DNA of 64,000 nt. Source: Termitidicoccus mucosus (GTDB lineage: Bacteria > Verrucomicrobiota > Verrucomicrobiia > Opitutales > Opitutaceae). Below are positions 50,197-60,252 of the stretch, one piece after another. Position 1 is the stretch's first letter, and each line of letters starts with the position of its first letter. The stretch covers positions 5,828,501-5,892,500 of the forward strand of contig NZ_CP109796.1 in assembly GCF_038725785.1 (NCBI RefSeq). Reading direction: 5' to 3'. The notes below the pieces were generated by a model. It was not told where the DNA came from, searched no databases, and saw only the letters and a program-made list of their open reading frames with translations. Both the position numbers and the translations under genes were made by a program.

Positions 50197-51291
50197 TCAC
50201 GCGCGCGGCGCCGTTTTTTCGAGACGGGCGAGAAGCGCGGCGGCGATCGACTGGAAAACCTGCGCGGCCTCGCCATTCGGCTCGGCCACGACGATGGGCA
50301 CGCCGTTGTCGCCGCCTTCGCGGATGGCGGGCTGGATGGGCACCTGGCCGAGCAGCGGGGCGCCGAGCGCATCGGCGGTTTTCGTGCCGCCGCCTTCGCC
50401 GAAGAGCGCATGGCGGATGCCGGCGGGATCGGTGAACCAACTCATGTTTTCCGCCACGCCGAGCAGCGGGACGTTCACTTTCTGGAACATCAAGCCGCCT
50501 TTGCGGGCGATTTGCGTGGACGCGAGCTGCGGCGTGGTGACGAGCACGGCGCCATCGAGCGGGAGCGTCTGCACGAGGGAAAGCTGCGCGTCGCCGGTGC
50601 CGGGCGGCAGGTCGACGAGGAGCACGTCGAGCTCGCCCCAGCGCACGTTTTGCACGAACTGCTGCACGGTTTTCATGATCATCGGGCCGCGCCAGACGAC
50701 AGGGGTGTTGTCGTCGATGAGGAAGCCCATGCTCATCACCTTCACGCCGTGGTTTTCGAGCGGAATGAGAAATTCGTCCTCGACGTAGGGCCGGTCGTTG
50801 ATGCCCATCATGAGCGGCACGGACGGGCCGTAGATGTCGCAGTCCATCAGGCCGATGCGCCCGGGACGGCCGCGCGCGGCGAGCAGGCGGGCGAGCGCGC
50901 AGGCGAGGTTGACGGAAAAGGTGGATTTGCCCACGCCGCCCTTGCCGGATGCGATGGCGACGGAGTGGCGGATGCCGGGAGGCGGGCGGCTGCCGGCGAG
51001 ATTGCCCGCGCCGCCGGCCCCTCCCGCGCCGGATTGCGCGGCGTTGGGCGCGGGGCTGACGGCGAGTTCGATGATGGTGTCGCGCACGCCGGGCAGGGCG
51101 CGCAGGCATTTGTCCACCTCGGTCTTGATGTGCTGCGGCACCTTCGGGTCGGACGTGGTGAGCGCGAGCGAGACTTTCACCGTGCCGTCCGCGAAGCCGG
51201 CGGCGCGCACGAGCCCGAAGGAGACGATGTCACGGCTGAAGCCGGGATATTTGACTTGCTTGAGGGCTTCTTTGATCGCGTCGGAGGTCAC
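50197..51291 (-). CDS. Mrp/ApbC-type ATPase lacking the C-terminal CxxC
   Basis: 364 residues. The N-terminal MIP18/DUF59 domain (about 1-80) is followed by a Gly/Ala linker and a ParA-like P-loop ATPase: SGKGGVGKST at 115-124, LMDCDIYGPSVPLMMG, VLLVDLPPGTGDAQLSL and VTTPQLASTQIARKGG. In Mrp/ApbC/Nbp35 proteins ENMS(Y/W)F is followed by a CPxC that binds a bridging Fe-S cluster; here ENMSWFTDPAGIRHALFG has no cysteine. Cluster carriage would need another mode, or the protein may have a different job. It starts with GTG at 51291 and is divergent from the TolB-like gene. Confidence 0.92.
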   Translation of the reverse strand: MTSDAIKEALKQVKYPGFSRDIVSFGLVRAAGFADGTVKVSLALTTSDPKVPQHIKTEVDKCLRALPGVRDTIIELAVSPAPNAAQSGAGGAGGAGNLAGSRPPPGIRHSVAIASGKGGVGKSTFSVNLACALARLLAARGRPGRIGLMDCDIYGPSVPLMMGINDRPYVEDEFLIPLENHGVKVMSMGFLIDDNTPVVWRGPMIMKTVQQFVQNVRWGELDVLLVDLPPGTGDAQLSLVQTLPLDGAVLVTTPQLASTQIARKGGLMFQKVNVPLLGVAENMSWFTDPAGIRHALFGEGGGTKTADALGAPLLGQVPIQPAIREGGDNGVPIVVAEPNGEAAQVFQSIAAALLARLEKTAPRA

Positions 51292-51422
51292 GGTGTGGAT
51301 AAGTTTTCAGGGAAAGTGTGCTTTTGACGTTGTTATGGCGCGCTTCGCTGTAAATAGAAATGGCGAACTTTTTCTTTTTCGCAGGCCGCTCACAATTGAA
51401 CCCTTTTTAATCCGATTCATCC

Positions 51423-52613
51423 ATGAAAAAACTGTTTTCGCTCTTCGTTTTGGTTGCCGGTTTTTGCGCGTTGGTCTCCCGCGCGCAGACCGCCGGCGGG
51501 CCCGACATCACGGTCGGGGTGGGGCGCGGTGACGCGCTTTCCGTGCGCATCCGCGGCGACACGGCGCTCGTGGCCCTGGCGCAAAAGGCGTTTTCCACGC
51601 ACGGCCGCTACGTGGTTTACGCGCCGACCGCCTCGGGGGCGAACTTTGACCTGACCTTCACCGGGGTCTCCGGCACGCAGGTCCGCGTCGATGTGAACAA
51701 GGGTGCCGCCGCCGTGATGAGCCAGACGCTCGGCGGCACGAGCCAGGCCAACGCGCTTTATCGCGCGGCCGACGCGGCGGTGCGGGCGACGAGCGGGTTG
51801 AACGGATTTTTCGCGTCGCGGCTCGCCTTCATCAGCAACCGCACCGGAGCCGATGAGATTTATGTGGGCGACCTTTTCCTGCAAAACGTCGAGCAAGTCA
51901 CCAACCAGCGCGCTTCCGTGCTCACGCCGCGCTGGTCGCCCGACGGTTCGCGGCTGCTTTACACGAGCTTCAAGAACAAGGTTCCCGACATCTACCAAAT
52001 CGATCTCGTGCAGAAACGCTGGAGCACCTTTGTCAGTTTCAACGGCACCAACATGGGCGCGCGCTTCAGCCCCGACGGCTCGCGGGTCGTGATGGTGCTC
52101 TCGGCCAACGATCGCGGCGGCGCGCAACCCGAGGTTTTCGTGAGCACCGCGCAAGGCCGTTCGCCTGCGCGCCTGACGCGCGCAGCCTCGGCGAAATCAT
52201 CGCCGTGTTTCTCGCCCGACGGTTCGCGGGTCGTGTTTGCGATGGAGCCGGGGCCGCAGCTTTACGTCATGCCCGCGTCGGGCGGCGCGCCTTCGCGCAT
52301 CGCGGGCGGGTTCAGCAGCTATTGCGCGGAGCCGGACTGGAGCCGCGCCTCACCCAACAAAATCGCGCTGACGGTGCGCGACGGGCGCAACTTTCAAGTC
52401 GGGGTGTGGGATCTGGCGAACGGGCAGGGCAAGATTGTCTCAAAGGTGAACGGCGACGCGGTCGAACCCTGCTGGCTGGCGGACGGCCGCCACGTGGTGT
52501 TCACGTTCCGCACGGCGGGCAGCCGCAAGCTCGGCATCCTCGACACCGAGACGGGCAAGCACACCATCATCAGCTCGATCTATTCCGAAAAAGGCAGCGT
52601 GTGGGGACCGTGA
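51423..52613 (+). CDS. TolB-like periplasmic beta-propeller protein
   Basis: 396 residues. A signal peptide (KKLFSLFVLVAGFCALVSRA) is followed by an N-terminal alpha/beta domain of about 110 residues and then a six-bladed propeller made of PD40-type repeats: RWSPDGSRLLYTS, RFSPDGSRVVMVL, CFSPDGSRVVFAM, and PCWLADGRHVVFTF. In Gram-negatives TolB links the Tol inner-membrane complex to Pal to keep the outer membrane attached. tolA, tolQ, tolR and pal are not in this window, so the assignment to the Tol system rests on domain order only. ATG 51423 follows an AT-rich leader. Confidence 0.85.
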   Translation: MKKLFSLFVLVAGFCALVSRAQTAGGPDITVGVGRGDALSVRIRGDTALVALAQKAFSTHGRYVVYAPTASGANFDLTFTGVSGTQVRVDVNKGAAAVMSQTLGGTSQANALYRAADAAVRATSGLNGFFASRLAFISNRTGADEIYVGDLFLQNVEQVTNQRASVLTPRWSPDGSRLLYTSFKNKVPDIYQIDLVQKRWSTFVSFNGTNMGARFSPDGSRVVMVLSANDRGGAQPEVFVSTAQGRSPARLTRAASAKSSPCFSPDGSRVVFAMEPGPQLYVMPASGGAPSRIAGGFSSYCAEPDWSRASPNKIALTVRDGRNFQVGVWDLANGQGKIVSKVNGDAVEPCWLADGRHVVFTFRTAGSRKLGILDTETGKHTIISSIYSEKGSVWGP

Positions 52614-53160
52614 ATCCCCGGGACACGCCGGCCCGGATATGCGATGGGAGAAGGGGATGGGCGAATAGAGTCCGGAAGCGCGGCAGCGCGTAGCGCAGGC
52701 ATTCTTGCCTGCCGTCCTTGATATCGCGCGGAGCGCGGCATTTGTTTTTGGAAGAGAAAGAAAGCCAGCGCGCTGCGCGCGGCCGTTTTCGACGGCAAGC
52801 AAGGATGCCGCGCTACGAGACTACGCCATGCTTCTCGCTCATCACGTCATTTTACAGGCATCGTGTTCAGTCGCACCACACCGACTTTCTGGTCGGCTTT
52901 GAGCGAAAAAGAGCCAATCGGGAGGCATACCCCTTAATTTTTTCTTCCCCAAAAATTACCTGAAGATCGGCCATTTTTCGCGTTTTTTACCCAAAACAAT
53001 GCAATTTTGGCCGGTTTTAATCCCATTTAACCAGATTTTATCAAATGTGACTTTTGCGGGAAAAATCGGCCATTGCCGGGATGGGAAAATTACTTTTGAA
53101 CGCCATCATTGCCAGTTCCAACTAACGGACCTGTCAGCCAGAAACTAACCCAAGCCCACC
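52614..53160. other. Spacer upstream of accB
   Basis: 547 bases. The first part holds an imperfect inverted repeat (52691-52815). From 52930 onward it is AT-rich and contains ATCGGCCATT at 52966-52975 and again at 53065-53074, with TTTTGGCCGGTTTT between them; these could be binding sites for a fatty-acid regulator, but that is a guess. No coding signal was found. Confidence 0.5.
52691..52815. repeat. Imperfect inverted repeat upstream of accB
   Basis: Bases 52691-52716 (TAGCGCAGGCATTCTTGCCT...) and 52791-52815 pair with two mismatches and one gap, around a 74-base loop. Arm sequence is unlike the other palindromes in the window. Confidence 0.7.
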
Positions 53161-53664
53161 TTGGACATCAAACAAATCAAACAAATCATCGAGCTCATCA
53201 AGACGTCTGAGCTCACGGAGTTCGCCCTCGAGGAAGAGGGTTTTAAGCTGAAAATCAGGCGAGGCGAAGGCGGGGCCGTGATTGGGTCCGCCCCCGGCGG
53301 CACCTATCCGCCGATTCCGCTCGCCGCCAGCGCGGCCCCCGCCGCCGCGCCGGTCGCCTCCGTCCCCGCCGCCCCGTCGGCCGGTGGCGCGGCGACGGTC
53401 GCCGCCAGCGCGGATGAGCCGGGTGTGAGCTACATCAAATCGCCGATGGTGGGCACTTTTTACCGCGCGCCATCGCCGGAGAGCGTGGCGTTTGTCGAGC
53501 CGGGCGCGGCGGTCGCGGAAAACACGGTTGTCTGCATCATCGAGGCCATGAAGATCATGAACGAGATCCAGGCCGAGACGAAGGGCGTGGTCGTCGAGGC
53601 GCTCGTGGAGAGCGGCCAGCCGGTCGAATACGGTCAGCGTCTTTTCAAAATCAAACAGGCATAA
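53161..53664 (+). CDS. accB: Biotin carboxyl carrier protein of acetyl-CoA carboxylase
   Basis: 167 residues. The N-terminal helix ([20 protein letters not shown]) and FKLKIRRGE match AccB; an Ala/Pro linker (about residues 50-85) leads to the biotinyl domain with the biotinylated lysine in [14 protein letters not shown] and the thumb loop [16 protein letters not shown]. Biotin is carboxylated by AccC and passed to the transferase to form malonyl-CoA. It starts with TTG at 53161; an in-frame TAA at 53146 leaves no other upstream start. It is 73 bases upstream of accC. Confidence 0.95.
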   Translation: MDIKQIKQIIELIKTSELTEFALEEEGFKLKIRRGEGGAVIGSAPGGTYPPIPLAASAAPAAAPVASVPAAPSAGGAATVAASADEPGVSYIKSPMVGTFYRAPSPESVAFVEPGAAVAENTVVCIIEAMKIMNEIQAETKGVVVEALVESGQPVEYGQRLFKIKQA

Positions 53665-53737
53665 ACCCTCATTTGTTATACCCGAACCGTCATCCCGTCC
53701 GTCGTTCGGCGGCGCGAGATGGCGGTTTATTACAATC

Positions 53738-55102
53738 ATGATCAAGAAGATCCTCATCGCCAACCGCGGTGAAATTGCCCTCCGTATCGTCCGCGCCTGC
53801 CGGGAGTTGGGCATCAAGACGCTCGCCGTTTACTCCGAGGCCGACGTGCAGTCCCTGCACGTGCAACTCGCCGACGAGGCCATTTGCATCGGCGGACCCA
53901 AGGGGGCCGACAGCTACCTGAAGGCCGACCGCATCATCGCGGCCGCCGAGATCGCCGACGTGGATGCCATTCATCCCGGCTATGGTTTTCTGGCGGAAAA
54001 TGCGAAGTTCGCCGAGCAGTGCGAGTCGTGCAACATCAAGTTCATCGGTCCCAACGCCAAGGTCATCAGCATGATGGGGGACAAAGCCATCGCCAAGGCG
54101 ACCGTGAGCAAGGCCGGCGTGCCGATCGTGCCCGGCAGCGACGGCCCCATCGAAAGCGAGGCGGAGGCGGTCAAGGTCGCGCGCAAGATCGGCTATCCGG
54201 TCATCATCAAAGCCGTGGCGGGCGGCGGCGGACGCGGCATGCGCATCGCGCACAACGACGTGTCGTTTGCGAAGGAATTCCACGTGGCCCGCAACGAGGC
54301 GGAGAAGGCGTTCGGCAACGGCTCGGTTTATGTGGAGAAATACATCGAGAAGCCGCGCCACATCGAGTTTCAGATCCTCGCCGACTCGCACGGGAAGGTG
54401 CTGCATCTCGGCGAGCGCGACTGTTCCATCCAGCGCCGCCACCAGAAGCTGATCGAGGAGGCGCCGTCGCCGTTCATCACGCCGGACTTGCGCAAGAAGA
54501 TGGGCAAGGCCGCCGTGAAGGCCGCCGCCGCCGCGAAATACGAGAATGCGGGCACGATCGAGTTCCTGGTCGATGCGAAGGGCAACTTCTACTTCATCGA
54601 GATGAACACGCGCATCCAGGTGGAGCATCCCGTCACGGAGGAGGTGACCGGGATCGATTTGATCAAGCAACAAATCCACGTGGCCAACGGCGACAAACTT
54701 GAGATGAGCCAGGGCGACATCACGTTCACGAAACATGCCATCGAATGCCGCATCAACGCCGAGGACCCCGCGCGCAACTTCGCGCCCTCGCCGGGCACCA
54801 TCGGGCTCTATTACTCGCCCGGGGGCCACGGCGTGCGCGTGGACAGCCACGCCTACAGCGGCTACACCATCCCGCCCTACTACGACTCGATGATCGGCAA
54901 GCTCATCTGCTACGGCTCGAACCGCAAAATCGCGCTGGAGCGGACGTATCGGGCGCTCAACGAATTTCTGGTGCGCGGCATCAAGACGACGATCCCGCTG
55001 CACAAGGCCGTCCTTGCCGATCCGATGTTCATCGAGGGCAAATACACCACGGCCTACATGGAGGACTTCCTGAAGCGCACCCCGGCGGACCTGTTCGCGT
55101 GA
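53738..55102 (+). CDS. accC: Biotin carboxylase of acetyl-CoA carboxylase
   Basis: 454 residues, full length. [20 protein letters not shown] opens the biotin-carboxylase N domain; the ATP-grasp domain has the Gly-rich loop [47 protein letters not shown] and the catalytic [20 protein letters not shown]; the C domain has [19 protein letters not shown]. It carboxylates AccB-bound biotin using ATP and bicarbonate, the first step of fatty-acid synthesis. It forms an accB-accC pair. accA and accD are not in the window. Confidence 0.97.
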   Translation: MIKKILIANRGEIALRIVRACRELGIKTLAVYSEADVQSLHVQLADEAICIGGPKGADSYLKADRIIAAAEIADVDAIHPGYGFLAENAKFAEQCESCNIKFIGPNAKVISMMGDKAIAKATVSKAGVPIVPGSDGPIESEAEAVKVARKIGYPVIIKAVAGGGGRGMRIAHNDVSFAKEFHVARNEAEKAFGNGSVYVEKYIEKPRHIEFQILADSHGKVLHLGERDCSIQRRHQKLIEEAPSPFITPDLRKKMGKAAVKAAAAAKYENAGTIEFLVDAKGNFYFIEMNTRIQVEHPVTEEVTGIDLIKQQIHVANGDKLEMSQGDITFTKHAIECRINAEDPARNFAPSPGTIGLYYSPGGHGVRVDSHAYSGYTIPPYYDSMIGKLICYGSNRKIALERTYRALNEFLVRGIKTTIPLHKAVLADPMFIEGKYTTAYMEDFLKRTPADLFA

Positions 55103-55148
55103 GCGGGTGACCGATGCGGTTCCTTGCGGGATTTCCGCCTTCACGTGC

Positions 55149-56051
55149 ATGCGCCCTTGGTCCCTTGCCCTGCCGTTTCTCCTGTTTGCGGTTTTGTCCG
55201 CGCAGCCCCCGCCGCTGGTGCCTCCGACTCCTTCGCCGGAAGCCACGGCCGCGACCCTGCATGTGCAAATTCCCCTTTGGCCGGAAGGCGGCATGCCGCT
55301 CGCAAAAGAGAATCCCCGGGCCGAAACCATAAACCACAAGGGCGGCATCGCCGCCGTCTCGCGTCCGTCGCTGGTGCCCTTTCCGCTTCCTCCCGGGCAG
55401 CCCAACACGGGTGTCGCGATCATCGTCTTCCCGGGCGGCGGTTACAGTCACCTCGACTGGACAAACCATGTCATCGCGCTCACCGGGCAATTCCATCCCC
55501 GGGGAGTCGCGGTGTTTGCCCTCAAATATCGCACCAAGGCAAACGCGCAGGACACCGCCGAGGCCGCCTTGGCCGACGCGCAGCGCGCCGTCCGCCTCGT
55601 GCGTTCCCGGGCCGGCGAGCATGGCATCACTTGCCTCGGCGTCGTCGGTTACTCTGCCGGGGCCAATCTGGCCATGCGGCTCGCGGGCAGTTTCGATGAC
55701 GGAGACCCGGCAAGCGCCGACCCCGTCGCCCGCCATTCCTCCCGTCCGGATTTCATCGCGGGCCTTTCCACCTGGGCTTACGGCAGGGCGGAGTCTCCCT
55801 TCACCTTCCTGAAAAACACGCCCCCGGTTTTTCTCGGCCATGCCGATGACGACAAGGGCGCCCCGGTCGCGCTTGCCCTGCACATCCGGCGACAGCTCGA
55901 AGCGTTGCAGGTCCCCGTGCACCTTGAGCGCCACGACACCGGGGGCCACGGGGCGTTTCATTTCATGCCCAATCGCTCCGGAGCCCTCTGGCCCGACGCC
56001 CTGCTCCAGTGGCTCGACACCCGGAACCTCGTTCTCCCGCCTCGCTCCTGA
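55149..56051 (+). CDS. Exported alpha/beta hydrolase, esterase-like
   Basis: 300 residues. A signal peptide (PWSLALPFLLFAVLSAQ) precedes a hydrolase of the acetyl-xylan-esterase/BD-FAE type: oxyanion loop IIVFPGGGYSHLDW, nucleophile GYSAGANLAMRLA, acid near FLGHADDDKGAPV and histidine in TGGHGAFHFMP. Relatives remove acetyl groups from plant polysaccharides, which would suit the rhamnose-related genes nearby. The ATG at 55149 gives the signal peptide. It lies 46 bases after accC, but the functional link is unclear. Confidence 0.85.
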   Translation: MRPWSLALPFLLFAVLSAQPPPLVPPTPSPEATAATLHVQIPLWPEGGMPLAKENPRAETINHKGGIAAVSRPSLVPFPLPPGQPNTGVAIIVFPGGGYSHLDWTNHVIALTGQFHPRGVAVFALKYRTKANAQDTAEAALADAQRAVRLVRSRAGEHGITCLGVVGYSAGANLAMRLAGSFDDGDPASADPVARHSSRPDFIAGLSTWAYGRAESPFTFLKNTPPVFLGHADDDKGAPVALALHIRRQLEALQVPVHLERHDTGGHGAFHFMPNRSGALWPDALLQWLDTRNLVLPPRS

Positions 56052-56228
56052 AGTCCATTTGGCCCAGCCGGCCAAGGACACGGAGATGATAACTGATGTT
56101 AAGCGGCGCACGGATGGGGAGCGGCGTCCCGCCGCCGGACAGACCGGCGGGTCCGCCAAAATGAAATCCTGTTGGAATACGCGCATGTCGATGCGCGACG
56201 GGCGACGGGGGAACGTTGCCCCTCCTGC

Positions 56229-57323
56229 CTACAGCAGCTTCGGATCTACGACCACATGCTTGATGCGCTTGCGATCCCATGTATAGGTAATGTGAACCAG
56301 TCCGTCCGCGCTTTGGATGACTGCCGGATACGCATAGCCCGCCTCAAGCGGCTCCGCGTCGAGCGTGAGCGCATGATCCCATTTCACTCCGTCCAAGGAA
56401 ACCGCAATATCGATCGGATAACGATACCCTTTACCTGACAAATCCGGCCGGTGAGCGTAATGATTATATACGATCAACTGCCGTCCATCACTGAGCGTGA
56501 CCGCATCGGTGCCCGAATTGGGATTGGGTAATTCGGTGGCCGCGAGCGGGCTCCAACGGGTGCCGTTGTCGTTCGACCAAGTCATTGCGACCACTCCTTC
56601 CTTGGTGCGGCAAAGCGCCTGCAAGCGCCCGTCACGATGGAAAAGCACACTCGGCTGGATCGCATCGAATCCCACGCCTTTGTCCACGGGACCTATGATC
56701 CCCCACGTCTTTCCACTGTCGTGGGAAACTTCAAAATGCACGATCCACCCGTCCGGCCCGCCCTCCGTGCTGGACGGCGAATACCAAGCGCCGTTGGCGA
56801 GCACGACAGGTTTGTTTTTAATCGGCCCCAATATCCCTTTCGGAAGCCGTTCCGGTTCGGTCCAGGTTTTTCCTCCATCCATCGATGTCATTTTCATGCC
56901 CCACCACGTGCTCGGAGACGGTCCTACCTTATAAAACAAAACCAGCGGTCCGCCGTTCGGCGCCTGAAAAAGAACCGGATTCCAAGTCGGCAGGCGGGTG
57001 CCGTCGCCTTGCGCGCCGTCCGCGACCCGCACGCCTTCGGTCCAGTGTCCATTCTCGAAATGAGCGACCCAGATACATACATCGGGATTGCGCTCCGCCG
57101 TGCCGCCGAACCACGACGCGACCAGCTTGCCTGGCGAGGTTTCGACAATAGTCGAGGCATGGCATTGCGGATAGGGCGCCTGCTCATAGATGAAGCCCGA
57201 CGCGACGATAGCGGGGTGCCCGGCCGGCGATTTTGTCTGGGCTGCGGCAACTGTGCTCCAGAAAAACGCAACGAATGCAGCGAGTCCCATGGCCGCCAGT
57301 TTTTTGTTATATAGATATGACAT
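56229..57323 (-). CDS. Secreted BNR/sialidase-fold protein
   Basis: 364 residues. A signal peptide (AAMGLAAFVAFFWSTVAAAQ) precedes a six-bladed propeller of the BNR_2 (COG4692-like) type. Asp-box motifs are visible: SMDGGKTWTE, SHDSGKTWGI and SNDNGTRWSP, and CHASTIVETSPGKLVASWFGG opens the propeller. Although such proteins are often named sialidases, the rhamnosidase and TonB neighbours argue for a plant- or microbial-glycan activity, possibly like the beta-propeller rhamnosidases or rhamnose-glucuronate lyases. It is the last gene of the three-gene locus, 96 bases after GH78. Confidence 0.83.
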   Translation of the reverse strand: MSYLYNKKLAAMGLAAFVAFFWSTVAAAQTKSPAGHPAIVASGFIYEQAPYPQCHASTIVETSPGKLVASWFGGTAERNPDVCIWVAHFENGHWTEGVRVADGAQGDGTRLPTWNPVLFQAPNGGPLVLFYKVGPSPSTWWGMKMTSMDGGKTWTEPERLPKGILGPIKNKPVVLANGAWYSPSSTEGGPDGWIVHFEVSHDSGKTWGIIGPVDKGVGFDAIQPSVLFHRDGRLQALCRTKEGVVAMTWSNDNGTRWSPLAATELPNPNSGTDAVTLSDGRQLIVYNHYAHRPDLSGKGYRYPIDIAVSLDGVKWDHALTLDAEPLEAGYAYPAVIQSADGLVHITYTWDRKRIKHVVVDPKLL

Positions 57324-57419
57324 GATAAATAAATTGGCCGGTGATGAGGATATTATCCATCAAATGCAGCGTGCTTTGTCCATGAGGCGGGCAAAATGGC
57401 GGCAATTTCCCGGTGGTTT

Positions 57420-60233
57420 TTATTGCCACTGCGACGCGAAGACATAAGAGCCCGATTCCACTGCATAAACGGAGCAATCCCCTTCGCGCCGGAGATAGCG
57501 CACGCCGGCATGATTCCGGCCAACGGGCGATCCGCCCTCCGTCACATCCGATCCGTCCCGACTCGGAACATGGATGGAGGCGGTGGTATTGGCGGGAATG
57601 GACACATGCAAGGTCAGTTGCCTTCCGACGCGTTCCCAGCGAACCGCAACCGGCCCGTGCACGGAATCATGGCATGCCTCCACCCAATCCAGATCGGCGG
57701 GCAGTTGCGGCCGGATGATGGCATGCTTGAAGCCCGGCGCCGCGCGGTCGAATGCGATGCCCGCGAGGTCATGATAGAACCACTCCGTAACCTGCCCGAG
57801 CATGAAATGATTGTGCGAGGTATCGAGATTGGAGTCCCATGCCTCGGTCAAACTGGTGGCCCCCTGTTTCAATTGATAGGCATAGCCGGGTTTTTCCCGC
57901 TGACACACCATCCGGTAGACCACATCGGAACGATTATTGTCGGCCAGCGCCCTCAATACAAAACGAAACCCCACGTCGCCCGCCGTGGTGGCGTATCCTT
58001 GCTGCTCGATATCCCGCACCAGCGCGTCGAGAACGCGCGATTTTTGCGCGGGATCGACCAATCCCATGACCAGCGGAAGCGCATTTGCCGCCTGAGAGCC
58101 AGTTGCGTAGACGCCGCGAGATGGATCGAAAAACTTCTTGTTGTAGCTGCTTTTGATCTGATCGGCCCGCATCGCAAATGCCTTTGCCTCGTCCGCATGA
58201 CCGAGCAGCGCGGCTGCTTCGGACAAGAGCTTGGCATCATAATAGAAAAATGCAGAAGCGGTGACGATGGGCGGGGTGTTCTGCGCCTTGCCCGGTTTTG
58301 CCGGGCCGAGGTCGAACCAGTCGCCCAAGCCCTCGTCCAGCAGATCATCCCGCGACCGGCTCTCCAGCCAGGAAAAATAGCGTTTCATCGCGGGATAATA
58401 CGTCTCAATCAGGGCACGGTCGCCGTTGAATTCATATTGTTGCCACGGAACGAGGAGAAACGACGCTCCCCATTCCGCCGCAGCCCGAAACGCTCCCTTG
58501 AACACGGTGAATTCCGGTGCGATGTTGGGTATCAATCCCTCGTCAGTCTGCGCGTCGGCCATGTCGTTCATGCCCTTGGTAAAGATCCGGGCCACGTCGA
58601 ATTCGTAGCGAATCGCGGGGCCGTTCAGGTGATATTGCTCCAGCCAGCCAAGCTTTTCCCGGTGCGGGCAGTCGGTGAGCACGGACATCATATTGGAGCG
58701 CTGCGCCCAGCGAACGAGATCACGGATCTGGTTGAGCAAAGGATTCGATGACTCGAAGCGGCCGGTCCCCGCCGCCGCGGCGTGAACCACCGCCATCTCG
58801 ATCGATTCAAGGCGTGCGGCCCGGTCCGGATCTGAACGCGGTGCGTCGGCCGGAACCGAAGGGAAGGTGGAATCCTCGGCCGGCACCTTGACGGGCAGAT
58901 CGGCCTCCGACGCAAATCCCTCCGCCTTCACATAACGGCAGCCTACATAATAGAAATTAGGAAACCACGTTTCCTCACGGTCGGATTGCTTGGTATATTG
59001 CCACCATGCGTTGCCGCGATTGCCCTTGTCCATGGTGTTGCGGTTAATCGTGCCATCCGGATTCACGACTTCGGAAGGGGTAATCCGGATGACCGAACCG
59101 GCCGGGCCGTTCACGCGGATACGCGGCATGTGCGAGGCGTTCTGGCCGAAATCATAGACCCGTGTGCCATCCGAAAAAGATTTCACGTCAATTGGCTGAT
59201 GCATTTCGATCACCCGCAAGGGTTCGCCCGCCACACTCAGCCCGCGCAGCACACCTTGCGGACGCAGCAGCTCCACGGCATGCCTCCATTTCGAGTCATC
59301 GAATCCCGGTTCCGCCCAGCCTGCCGGCATCAGCCGGGCATCGTAATCTTCGCCGGCAAAGATATGGCCGACCGTGATCGGACCTGATTGCGTGCGCCAA
59401 TTGGAATTTGTGCCGACGAATCCCACCGCCCCATCCTCGTATTCGAGCCGGAGATGGAGGATCGCCCGCAGCGGCCCGAACGATCCCGTGAGTTTGGTGA
59501 AGCGATCGCGATGCGCCAGATTATAAAAACCGTTGCCAAGCAAAAAACCGGCCGCATTGACTCCGGGTTTCAGCAAATCTGTTACTTCGTGGGTATCGTA
59601 GAGGACAGTCTTGAAGTAATTTGTCCAACCTGGCGTAAGAATGTCATTCCCGACCCCGGCGCCGTTCAGAAACAGTTTATAGTGTCCGAGTCCCGAGGCA
59701 TGGACGAATGCGCGCCGCAGATTCGGACGGACGACAAATTCACCTCGCAATAACAACGACTCCGTGGCCGCGTGGCCGGCGATCCACCTTCCCTTCCATT
59801 CGGCAGGAGAAAGCAGTCCCATCGTCCAGAAGGCTGGCTCACTCCATGCAGACGGGAATCCATTCTTATCCCAGGCACGCACTTTCCAGAATACCTGTTG
59901 CGATGAGACGAGCGAGTTTCCACCGTAGGGGACGAAGGCCGTCTGGTCCGAGGAAACGCGTCCGCTGTCCCACAAATCGCCCTGGTCTCTGGCGAGCCTC
60001 TCCACACTCGATGCCACAATCACTTGCCAGGCCGTCTGGCGTTGTCCTCGTTCGCTGCTCTCCACGCGCCAAAACAGACGAGGGTGGCCGCTGTCGATCC
60101 CGCTTGGGTTTACTGCATATTCGCAGCGTAACCCGATGACGCGCCAATCCTCGGCCGCGGCGGCGCGTGGAGGAAACATCACTGCCATCGTGGTTCCCAG
60201 CGTGAACAGGTAGAATGCGGTAAGCGTTGTCAT
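57420..60233 (-). CDS. GH78 alpha-L-rhamnosidase
   Basis: 937 residues. A signal peptide (about residues 1-26, ending AAAA) leads to beta-sandwich domains (LRCEYAVNPSGIDSGHPRLF, FWKVRAWDKNGFPSAWSEP) and the catalytic alpha/alpha barrel around residues 480-850. The catalytic segment TDCPHREKLGWLEQYHLNGP matches the GH78 signature, and GATSLTEAWDSN with SHNHFMLGQVTEWFYHDLAG is also diagnostic. It frees L-rhamnose from pectic or other rhamnosides outside the cytoplasm. It is 20 bases downstream of the TonB receptor gene, clearly one operon. Confidence 0.93.
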   Translation of the reverse strand: MTTLTAFYLFTLGTTMAVMFPPRAAAAEDWRVIGLRCEYAVNPSGIDSGHPRLFWRVESSERGQRQTAWQVIVASSVERLARDQGDLWDSGRVSSDQTAFVPYGGNSLVSSQQVFWKVRAWDKNGFPSAWSEPAFWTMGLLSPAEWKGRWIAGHAATESLLLRGEFVVRPNLRRAFVHASGLGHYKLFLNGAGVGNDILTPGWTNYFKTVLYDTHEVTDLLKPGVNAAGFLLGNGFYNLAHRDRFTKLTGSFGPLRAILHLRLEYEDGAVGFVGTNSNWRTQSGPITVGHIFAGEDYDARLMPAGWAEPGFDDSKWRHAVELLRPQGVLRGLSVAGEPLRVIEMHQPIDVKSFSDGTRVYDFGQNASHMPRIRVNGPAGSVIRITPSEVVNPDGTINRNTMDKGNRGNAWWQYTKQSDREETWFPNFYYVGCRYVKAEGFASEADLPVKVPAEDSTFPSVPADAPRSDPDRAARLESIEMAVVHAAAAGTGRFESSNPLLNQIRDLVRWAQRSNMMSVLTDCPHREKLGWLEQYHLNGPAIRYEFDVARIFTKGMNDMADAQTDEGLIPNIAPEFTVFKGAFRAAAEWGASFLLVPWQQYEFNGDRALIETYYPAMKRYFSWLESRSRDDLLDEGLGDWFDLGPAKPGKAQNTPPIVTASAFFYYDAKLLSEAAALLGHADEAKAFAMRADQIKSSYNKKFFDPSRGVYATGSQAANALPLVMGLVDPAQKSRVLDALVRDIEQQGYATTAGDVGFRFVLRALADNNRSDVVYRMVCQREKPGYAYQLKQGATSLTEAWDSNLDTSHNHFMLGQVTEWFYHDLAGIAFDRAAPGFKHAIIRPQLPADLDWVEACHDSVHGPVAVRWERVGRQLTLHVSIPANTTASIHVPSRDGSDVTEGGSPVGRNHAGVRYLRREGDCSVYAVESGSYVFASQWQ

Positions 60234-60252
60234 GGTTTGAATGCATTCAAAG

